Source of the DNA: a virus
Reading direction: 5' to 3' (one strand)
DNA length: 27,473 bases
Virus record (IMG/VR): IMGVR_UViG_3300006754_000122
Location: 1 to 27,473 of that record
Shown: in pieces, positions 21,388-27,473 of the stretch
Layout: each line of letters begins with the position of its first letter
Position numbering within the stretch: position 1 is the stretch's first letter
Notes under the pieces: model-generated
What the model was told of the DNA's origin: nothing
Database searches by the model: none
Seen by the model: only the letters and a program-made list of their open reading frames with translations
Translations under genes and position numbers: made by a program

Positions 21388-22527
21388 TCACGCACTACGC
21401 TCATTCTGGAAAAGCGTAGATTTGTTCTCCAGATAACGGAGAATTAGTAGGGTTTTAGCGACCTTCGCAAGGCGCTTGGTAATTGTGGAGGCAGATTTGG
21501 ACCTTTGCGTGCCAAATTCGCCCTGAAAATCGTCATGAACGGTGCGAAGATTCTTGTACCGACGAATCATACTCTCTAGGGGAGCATCTACTAGATGGAG
21601 GACCACATCGACGGCTTTAACTCGATTGAACATGCCGATCACTGCCTTGTGCATCTTCTGCACCATAGGATGGGCGAGAACCTTCTTGGAAGCTTCTTCC
21701 TTGCTAGCTCCCTGCTCCACGAACATCTCTACACCAGAGCGGTACCGCGTCTGGAATACTTCGAAGAGCTTCTTGTGCTGTTCTGCAGTGGTCTTACGGA
21801 ACTCACGGATGGAAGACAGGGCGTTCGACGCAGACATGAGACCCATACCAGCTTCCTCGACGAAGCGATCAGCAGCCTTGGCATACTGAGGGTAGTTGTC
21901 ATTGTCGAATGTGATCTTCTTACCAATAATCCGCACGTTGTTGATCAACTCTTCCGCGTGATCGACGTAGTCGAACACAGGGCGGATGAGTGAAACGGCC
22001 TCTTCGATGGTTGCTTTAAGCTTGGGATCGACCTGGTCGACCTGATCGTCTGCTGCGATTGCCTCAGTAGCCTTGGGCACAAGGTCGTTGCGGAGCCGGA
22101 TCAGTGCTCGAATGTTCACCAGGAGCTTGGAGGCGGCGCCTTCCAGCTGCTTGTTACGCTCGGTAGAGACAAACTTCTCAGCGCCCGGGTCGTCCGTGAG
22201 GAGGAGACTCATATCATTCTGATCTGGAGGAAACTGAGCCTTCATGGCCAGCTCATGCGCCTTCAGCTTACGAGACTCTGCCTCCGTTATCTCGTTTGCC
22301 CACTTTTTCTTGTAGAGTGCATCTACCTCTTCTTTTGAAAGAAGTGCAGCTTCTGTATTCCTAAGTTCTACCTGCTCACGCTGACGCTCGATAGCGCGCC
22401 AGATCTTGCGCTCTTTGGGGTTGAGCATGTCTACGCCCTGCTCCTTAACCTTGCGCAGAACTTTGCGTTGCAACGCGGGGTTCAGGGTAAGGGCGAGCTT
22501 CTGAAGGCGATGGCTAGTAGGTCTCAT
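21388..22527 (-). CDS. Helical hypothetical protein of the head module, 379 aa
   Basis: This 379-aa protein is almost entirely helical and charged (VLRKVKEQGVDMLNPKERKI; EEVDALYKKKWANEITEAES; ASTITKRLAKVAKTLLILRY), with coiled-coil potential in several parts. No known domain or TM segment. It lies between the PcfJ-like gene and the scaffold-like gene, so a role in head assembly is possible. Upstream, two plus-strand genes interrupt the run, so it probably has its own promoter in the short region 22528-22588, though none is recognisable. Confidence 0.7.
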   Translation of the reverse strand: MRPTSHRLQKLALTLNPALQRKVLRKVKEQGVDMLNPKERKIWRAIERQREQVELRNTEAALLSKEEVDALYKKKWANEITEAESRKLKAHELAMKAQFPPDQNDMSLLLTDDPGAEKFVSTERNKQLEGAASKLLVNIRALIRLRNDLVPKATEAIAADDQVDQVDPKLKATIEEAVSLIRPVFDYVDHAEELINNVRIIGKKITFDNDNYPQYAKAADRFVEEAGMGLMSASNALSSIREFRKTTAEQHKKLFEVFQTRYRSGVEMFVEQGASKEEASKKVLAHPMVQKMHKAVIGMFNRVKAVDVVLHLVDAPLESMIRRYKNLRTVHDDFQGEFGTQRSKSASTITKRLAKVAKTLLILRYLENKSTLFQNERSA

Positions 22528-22588
22528 GATCTCAAGCTAGAAATAACCAACGTATCCGAAAGGTTCTGTGTTGGTGTAAAAGCACGCT

Positions 22589-22822
22589 ATGGAATTCGAC
22601 CTTCAACCTCTACAGCCATCGCTTGCGTTGTTGCGAGAGGAAGCCTCAGAGTGGGAATGGGGCTGTGTGCTGGTGCACTTCAACACACGCAACTACATAG
22701 GTACTAGGGGTGGCGAGACTGTCTCGGTGGTAAGTAAGACCGATGGATGGCGTGTGGAAACAGATGTTGGGTCTGTCCCGCTAGAGTACTGGCTGAATGG
22801 AGGGGGAAATGAAATCACTTGA
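22589..22822 (+). CDS. Small hypothetical protein, 77 aa
   Basis: This 77-aa product is acidic and Trp-rich (LREEASEWEWGCVLVHFNTR; VSVVSKTDGWRVETDVGSV) and looks like a small beta-rich domain. Ribosome site weak. It overlaps the next gene by 14 nt. Divergent from the helical head gene on the minus strand. No family recognised. Confidence 0.5.
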   Translation: MEFDLQPLQPSLALLREEASEWEWGCVLVHFNTRNYIGTRGGETVSVVSKTDGWRVETDVGSVPLEYWLNGGGNEIT

Positions 22823-23216
22823 TGACGTCGTAGACAAGGAGAGCGGTGGTCCCCTTCCTATTCTTCCAGCAGAGCAGCGGGTGGCGAACCTGGAAGGTGA
22901 CATCCGTCTCCTCAAGTCCAAGATCAAGAGGCTCCAGAAAAGAGGCCTCTACTACCGCCATCAGCGAAACCGCCTGATCTTGTGGGGGCTCCAGGACCGG
23001 TTCATGCGCTTCGTGATCTCCAACGTCGTGGGCGCGGAGTGGACCGAGCTGATGCGTGGACTGGTTATGGAGGGGGAGTTCGACAAGGACGAACTGAAGC
23101 AGATCAGCATGCAGGACATCGAGGAGCAGCTTGAGCTGAAGTGGAACGAGAAGGCGGGGGTCTACAAGTCCACTCGCAAGGAAGAGAAGAAAAAGAAGAA
23201 AAAGAAGAAAGCCTAG
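22809..23216 (+). CDS. Basic protein with poly-lysine tail, 135 aa
   Basis: The ATG at 22809 follows a strong GGAGGGGG site; an in-frame ATG at 22797 lacks one. The 135-aa product has a coiled-coil-like region (NLEGDIRLLKSKIKRLQKRG), a central helix and an extreme Lys-rich C-terminus (RKEEKKKKKKKKA). The tail suggests binding to DNA, RNA or an acidic partner. Its TAG stop lies in a CTAG that also gives the stop of the convergent PcfJ-like gene. No family recognised. Confidence 0.65.
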   Translation: MKSLDDVVDKESGGPLPILPAEQRVANLEGDIRLLKSKIKRLQKRGLYYRHQRNRLILWGLQDRFMRFVISNVVGAEWTELMRGLVMEGEFDKDELKQISMQDIEEQLELKWNEKAGVYKSTRKEEKKKKKKKKA

Positions 23217-25015
23217 AAGAGGCTCTCGTCCTTTTCCATCAGCTCTTCTACTTCCACCAGCGTGCTTCGTAGCAGCTTGAGTTCCTCCTGGTCCTCTGTG
23301 GAAAGTTCGTCCTCATCGAGGTCCGCAGTGAGATCCTGGATCTCATCCTCCAGCTCGCTGTGTAGGGACGAGAGTCCGATACCCACACGCGTAGACGGAA
23401 GTCCCGCAGCCTTGGCCATGTCTAGGAAGTCGTCAGCCAGGTAGAGGGCAAAGTCTAATGGCTCCCCTACTGGTACGTTGACTGTCAAAAATGAGGTCAA
23501 GAGTGACCCAATCCGACGCACCACATCCTTTGGAGGAGGGTCCTCCGCGGCGATGAGTTCTTCGAGAACTTCAAACACCTGCTCTCGCACCGCATCGTCC
23601 TTGAGGAGGGGGTGCCAACCATGAAGGTAAAAGTACCTGGCGGGTAGGTTTCGACTAACGAGCATCTTCACGGCATCAGATCCTCGACGAAGTACTCCGT
23701 CGATGATGCCCTCCTCCGACCCTGGCGTTTTCTCTGCCATCTCAATAGCATTGAGAACGGCATCGTGAGATAAACGGGGGTTGGACAGAAGCGTGCGTGC
23801 CGCCTCAGGACGTCCATGCTTCACCTCTTTGTTACCCTCCTCGTTGGTCACAACGCGAGTGAAGAACAGCGGGAAGATGCTCTCCAGTTCCTCCCCGGTC
23901 AGCTGTACATTCTTGGACAGGTCTACCCGCTTGAGATTCTGCAGGACGAAGTCGTAAGGTAGGTAAGGGTTGCGCACGATGCCCTCGATAGGGCTCAGTA
24001 CTGGAATCTCTTTGGTGTCAAGGCTGGAGAGCACCTCCTGGAGGAGGTCTCCCTTGATGGAGCGCAACGTTGCGTGGAGGGCATTCTGTGGGTGGTTCCC
24101 TCCCCGCTGCTCTAGCGTGGCGTCAGTGAGTGCCGTGAGGATCTCCTCCTTTAGCCCAGCAGAGGACAGTAGATCCGTCAAAGAGCTACGCCACACCTCG
24201 GTCGGAGCATAAGTAAGCCCGTCGCCGTCATACAGCTTCTTCGCTTTGACGAACTCTTCCACGTAGGGGCGGTACTTGGGACTGACCGGATTTGCGTTCT
24301 TCTTGCCTCTGATCTGCCCAACGGTCACCTGGCCGTTTTTCTTGTTCAGCTCGATGGTGGCATGAGGCATGTTCTTGGGATCGCGTAGGGATAGGATGGT
24401 AGACCTGCCCCTATCTACGTCTTCGCAATACCCACCCACGCAGTGGTCCATGATCCTGCCCTCGACACCCAAGTCTTGGGAGGGAACGTTCACAAAAACC
24501 CAGCCGTTGCCAAAGTCGTAAACGACGTCACGACTTTTAAACGGGCCATAACGCCCGTTTTGATCGACTTGTGGCTGCGGTTGCCTCGTGATCTGCCGGT
24601 GCCACGTATCCGATGCCTGAACAAGGTCCTGGACTGACGCCCCAGCTAGGGAAGGTGAGTTGGCAGCGATCCAGTCTGCTACTTCCCTAAGTTTCTGCTG
24701 GCCTACCTGAGCAACTACGTCCTCCTGCTGCATGAGGAGCGTCGCAAAGTCGCGAGCCTGAGCCTTGTTGAGGCGCTGGCCAATCTGATCGATGAGGCGG
24801 ATGACAGCCTCAGAGAACAGCGGACCCGTCTTGGCCAGCTCCTGCAGCTGCATGTAGAACTCCCGCTTGTCCTGATCAGGCTGAGGCTGCTCCGTTCGCT
24901 GGAGCTGCTTCAGGTTGATCTTGACCAGGGCATCAGAATTGGCTCCTGCCTCCACAAGTCGGTAGAGGCAGGAGGCAAATCTAGTGCGTGCAGCCAGGCG
25001 GGAGTACTGAGGCAC
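23213..25015 (-). CDS. PcfJ-like domain protein with helical repeats
   Basis: This 600-aa product starts at a GTG at 25015, 9 nt after the protease stop. Residues about 160-255 match the PcfJ-like domain (VVYDFGNGWVFVNVPSQDLG; MDHCVGGYCEDVDRGRSTIL; SLRD; HATIEL; VGQIRGKKNANPV), including the conserved 'HC.G.Y' and 'Q.RG..N' motifs. PcfJ-like proteins were first described near conjugation genes and also occur in phages; their biochemical role is unclear. Residues about 300-500 form helical-repeat-like units (RTLLSNPRLSHDAVLNAIEM). The C-terminal 60 residues are strongly acidic. Its position between the protease and head genes suggests late expression. Confidence 0.75.
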   Translation of the reverse strand: MPQYSRLAARTRFASCLYRLVEAGANSDALVKINLKQLQRTEQPQPDQDKREFYMQLQELAKTGPLFSEAVIRLIDQIGQRLNKAQARDFATLLMQQEDVVAQVGQQKLREVADWIAANSPSLAGASVQDLVQASDTWHRQITRQPQPQVDQNGRYGPFKSRDVVYDFGNGWVFVNVPSQDLGVEGRIMDHCVGGYCEDVDRGRSTILSLRDPKNMPHATIELNKKNGQVTVGQIRGKKNANPVSPKYRPYVEEFVKAKKLYDGDGLTYAPTEVWRSSLTDLLSSAGLKEEILTALTDATLEQRGGNHPQNALHATLRSIKGDLLQEVLSSLDTKEIPVLSPIEGIVRNPYLPYDFVLQNLKRVDLSKNVQLTGEELESIFPLFFTRVVTNEEGNKEVKHGRPEAARTLLSNPRLSHDAVLNAIEMAEKTPGSEEGIIDGVLRRGSDAVKMLVSRNLPARYFYLHGWHPLLKDDAVREQVFEVLEELIAAEDPPPKDVVRRIGSLLTSFLTVNVPVGEPLDFALYLADDFLDMAKAAGLPSTRVGIGLSSLHSELEDEIQDLTADLDEDELSTEDQEELKLLRSTLVEVEELMEKDESLF

Positions 25016-25024
25016 GAAGGAGTC

Positions 25025-25804
25025 TCATCCGTTCCAGGGCTTGACCCAACGCTGAATGGCCTCGGGGTCAGCCTGACCGCCATGACCCTCGGCGCCGTTG
25101 CCGTTGGTGATGACCGATGACTCGATGTAGCAGATCTGACGGCAGATTTCAGCAATGACGAACTGCTTCGCCCCCGCTGAGATGAGGCGCCCCTTACCGC
25201 GGCCCGATTCCATGTGCCGGCAGGCGATGCGGCCGTTCGGGCTCGTAGCACCGCAGCCCGGGAAGTTACACTCGGTGTACCCAACAAGGGCACCCATCGA
25301 GTGACCCTTGAACTCACCACGAAGGATGGACTCCGCCACATGACGGTCCTTGGTACGGTCCCACCCCGCGAGAATGACGATCTTCCAGAGGTCTGTTCCG
25401 GCAACCTTCTGCAAGTTGGCATCGAAAATCACGCCCTTTGCCTTCCGAGGGTCGCGGTTGTCGTGGTCACGGTGGGTGGGCTTACCCACGAAGCTGCGGT
25501 AAACCAGAGCCCCTGTCTCCGGGTTAAAAGACGATACCTCGTCGTACGGGAACAGGTCGAGGTTCCGGTTCGGCACGTCTACGGAGACGATTGGGATCTC
25601 CGTGATGACGTAGTCGTTGATGTTACCCGAGATGAGGAGCTTCTCAGCCGCCTTGGGGAGCCACGAGATGTCAATAGCCGACTGCTTGTTCAAGAAGTTG
25701 TCGGACGCAGCTCGGAGCTTGCCAGAGAAGTGGTCCTTCTCCATGCGACAGGTGTGGCCTTCGAACAGCCGGGTGTTTTGGATTACTTCGCCAGTCTTAA
25801 ACAT
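25025..25804 (-). CDS. Prohead maturation protease (T4 gp21-like)
   Basis: This 259-aa protein starts at an ATG with AAGGA upstream, overlapping the spacer after the portal stop. It matches T4 gp21-type prohead proteases: YRSFVGKPTHRDHDNRDPRK with the candidate catalytic His (111 or 114), and EFKGHSMGALVGYT with Ser169. A Cys/His cluster follows (CNFPGCGA; ACRH; residues 179-197), common in this subfamily and possibly metal-binding. The enzyme acts inside the prohead, cutting the scaffold and capsid N-termini before DNA packaging. Location directly after the portal gene and ahead of scaffold and capsid genes fits the role. Confidence 0.88.
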   Translation of the reverse strand: MFKTGEVIQNTRLFEGHTCRMEKDHFSGKLRAASDNFLNKQSAIDISWLPKAAEKLLISGNINDYVITEIPIVSVDVPNRNLDLFPYDEVSSFNPETGALVYRSFVGKPTHRDHDNRDPRKAKGVIFDANLQKVAGTDLWKIVILAGWDRTKDRHVAESILRGEFKGHSMGALVGYTECNFPGCGATSPNGRIACRHMESGRGKGRLISAGAKQFVIAEICRQICYIESSVITNGNGAEGHGGQADPEAIQRWVKPWNG

Positions 25805-25807
25805 GGT

Positions 25808-27473
25808 TCATTCCTTGAGCATAGCAGGGTCGTCGACGAATCCGTTGATGACGTTGTTCACGTGCTTGGACTCTTGGGTTATTGAGTTGGCGATAAGACG
25901 AGCCTGATTGGGATTGTCGCGGAAGAACTGGTTCCGGATGTCCTTTACTTCCTGCATGTCCGGCGGCTTAGACCCTGCGATGCGGCGTTCACGTACTTGA
26001 GTTAGATGAGCCACAACAGTCAGCTCACCGGCAAGAAGCTTGGGGTCTGGGCAGACCTTCTGGAGGTTCTTGTAGATGTCCATGGCCACCTCGCGGGTGA
26101 CGTCGGCGTTCTTGAGAATGCCGATACGCGCCATGATGTAGCGTAGAACTTGATCTCGCCTGTTGTGGCCAGTGGACAGGATGCGGCGAGCCTCAGCCTT
26201 GGTAAGGGTCTTCGCCAGCTTCTCACCTAGGGAATCGAGAAGACGCCGAGCATAAAGCTCAGCCTGATCCTTGCTGATGCCCATGAACTCGCCGCCCTTC
26301 CAGACAGGGAGGGCGTCGAGAAGGTCCAGCATCTCCCGGTCCCTGCGGTAGTTGCGACGGGTCGAAGTGATGATGTTGGGCGCCGTGGCAGCGTCGGCGG
26401 TCTTTTCGGTAGCCGCGCCCTTGAATGAGGCGCCAATGGAAGGAAGTTCTAGGCCGGCATCGGCGCCAGCGTCGCCGCCCATCATGTCGCCGCCCATGCC
26501 TCCACCCATGTCACCCATGCCTCCACCCATGTCGCCCATGCCCATGTCACCCATGCCCATGCCCATGCCCATGCCCATGTCGCCCATGCCACCACCGAGG
26601 TCACCTAGACCGGAGCCAAGGTCGCCGCCCATGCCACCCTGGCCGCCGGCTGCCTCAGGCGCTAGCTCCATGACCTTCTTCTTTTGGCGCGCTAGCTGGC
26701 GAGAGGTCTCAATGTCATCGGAGAACTGTTCAATCTCCGAGTCGAGATCGAAGCCAGCGGCGGAGGACCAAGTACGCTTGGTAACTGGGATGCCCTTTTC
26801 CTCCATCATCTGGAGGATTTCCAGGTAGTCTCGGTCAGCTACCGGCTTGAGGCTCTTCTCCCACGCCAAGGTGGGGAGGATGTACCTGCGGTTGTCCTCG
26901 TTGAAGTCACTCGCCACGCGAATCCGATGATCGACGTTCGCCTTCTTCTGATGGAAGAAGCCATTTCGCTCGGCGATTGGCTTGAGGATCTTCTCCTTGA
27001 TGAGGGAGTTGACGAAGTAGTTACGATGGGCCTTGATCTTCTCAAGGAAGGTGGACATCACCTGTTCCATCGCATTGAAGTTCGCGTCCCCCGTGATGAA
27101 CTGCTCACTCACACCGAGAGCGTTGAGCTTGCCTTGGAGCAGGAACTGCCATTCATCGCTGATCTTGGTGATGTCGCTGACGGTGCCTCCGCCAACTTCT
27201 GAGGCCTGAACACCAGACCGTGTCACTACAAGAGCGCCAACGGGATCCTCGTCAGCCTGCATGAAGAGGCCTGCAAGGTCATCCAGCTCACCTGGGCTCG
27301 GCTCCCACACGTCGTCGATTCCAGCAGTGATGTGCCGGATACGGGAGGCCCTACGGCGGCTGGCCGCAATCGTGGAGTTCACCAGGGCCTTTTCATAGGC
27401 CACGAACATGATGATTCGAGTGAAAATACTCGCCCCCGTCACGTCGTACGGGGAGACCTTCCGCGGAAGGTAG
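25808..27473 (-). CDS. Portal protein, N-terminus beyond the window
   Basis: The frame is open to the window edge; residues before the in-frame GTG at 27442 (YLPRKVSPYD then VTGASIFTRI) fit a portal protein, so the true start lies outside. About 555 aa are visible. RIRHITAGIDDVWEPSPGEL, GALVVTRSGVQASEVGGGTV, KISDEWQFLLQGKLNALGVS and EQFITGDANFNAMEQVMSTF match the stem, wing and crown pattern of large-myovirus portals. After that core comes a Gly/Met/Asp-rich linker (26471-26647), then a further helical domain of about 200 aa (LLDALPVWKGGEFMGISKDQ). The portal forms the dodecameric DNA channel at one capsid vertex. The linker and extra domain are unusual. Confidence 0.85.
   Translation of the reverse strand, partial: YLPRKVSPYDVTGASIFTRIIMFVAYEKALVNSTIAASRRRASRIRHITAGIDDVWEPSPGELDDLAGLFMQADEDPVGALVVTRSGVQASEVGGGTVSDITKISDEWQFLLQGKLNALGVSEQFITGDANFNAMEQVMSTFLEKIKAHRNYFVNSLIKEKILKPIAERNGFFHQKKANVDHRIRVASDFNEDNRRYILPTLAWEKSLKPVADRDYLEILQMMEEKGIPVTKRTWSSAAGFDLDSEIEQFSDDIETSRQLARQKKKVMELAPEAAGGQGGMGGDLGSGLGDLGGGMGDMGMGMGMGMGDMGMGDMGGGMGDMGGGMGGDMMGGDAGADAGLELPSIGASFKGAATEKTADAATAPNIITSTRRNYRRDREMLDLLDALPVWKGGEFMGISKDQAELYARRLLDSLGEKLAKTLTKAEARRILSTGHNRRDQVLRYIMARIGILKNADVTREVAMDIYKNLQKVCPDPKLLAGELTVVAHLTQVRERRIAGSKPPDMQEVKDIRNQFFRDNPNQARLIANSITQESKHVNNVINGFVDDPAMLKE
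26471..26647. repeat. Gly/Met-rich low-complexity repeat in the portal gene
   Basis: This stretch encodes about 59 residues made almost only of Gly, Met and Asp (MGDMGMGMGMGMGDMGMGDM is one part). At DNA level it is built from CCCATG hexamers with GTCGCC and CCACC variants (plus strand), a typical slippage-prone repeat. Length is likely to vary between related phages. Confidence 0.9.

Noticed and set aside
26490-26590. CCCATG hexamer array considered as a CRISPR-like or regulatory repeat
   Set aside because: There are no spacers, and the repeat is in frame within the portal coding sequence; it is simple coding low complexity.
26352-26828. A plus-strand frame rich in Pro and Met
   Set aside because: It is the antisense image of the Gly/Met repeat and flanks of the portal gene, with no ribosome site of note.
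1-27473. tRNA genes, CRISPR arrays, integrase or attachment sites
   Set aside because: Reading both strands I found no cloverleaf with conserved T-loop bases, no regularly spaced repeats and no recombinase gene.

Overview
The window is part of the genome of a tailed double-stranded DNA bacteriophage, probably a myovirus with a T4-like head-assembly logic. The minus strand carries, in transcription order from the right edge, a portal protein (cut by the window end), a T4 gp21-type prohead protease, a PcfJ-like protein, a helical protein, a scaffold-like protein, a small head protein, three paralogous beta-helix fibre/spike proteins, two small proteins and the major capsid protein (MCP). There are no tRNA or rRNA genes, no integrase and no CRISPR array. 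Genes are tightly packed, with ATGA/TGATG overlaps and Shine-Dalgarno sites in front of many. The host cannot be named from the sequence.

Layout. 1-2462 (minus): small accessory genes, namely a zinc-ribbon protein cut by the left edge, a RyR-domain protein, a one-TM protein and a DUF2158-like protein. 2514-6447 (minus): two large paralogous endonucleases, each with a Vsr/EDxHD-like nuclease core and a GNAT-like C-terminal region. 6671-9086 (minus): the MCP gene, split into three exons by two group I introns. The upstream intron carries a LAGLIDADG endonuclease; the downstream one has no ORF. 9087-9508: a structured, mostly non-coding leader. 9509-15221 (minus): 96-aa, 166-aa and three beta-helix proteins. 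15306-19599 (plus): a counter-transcribed block starting with an HD-type (p)ppGpp hydrolase-like gene, followed by small unknown genes and ending with the third endonuclease paralogue. 19655-22527 (minus): head and scaffold-like genes. 22589-23216 (plus): two small genes. 23213-27473 (minus): PcfJ-like protein, protease and portal.

How it works together. The minus-strand genes build the capsid: portal, protease, scaffold and MCP, plus decorations or fibres. The module is heavily invaded by selfish DNA: two self-splicing introns in the MCP, one intron-encoded homing endonuclease and three free-standing endonucleases, one of them just downstream of the MCP next to a decayed copy of the MCP 3' end and terminator. 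The plus-strand islands look like accessory ('moron'-type) cargo inserted between late genes. One of them may alter host (p)ppGpp signalling.

The clearest result is the reconstruction of a 375-aa MCP from three exons. The most novel-looking one is a repeat domain of about 65 aa that occurs ten times across the three free-standing endonucleases.
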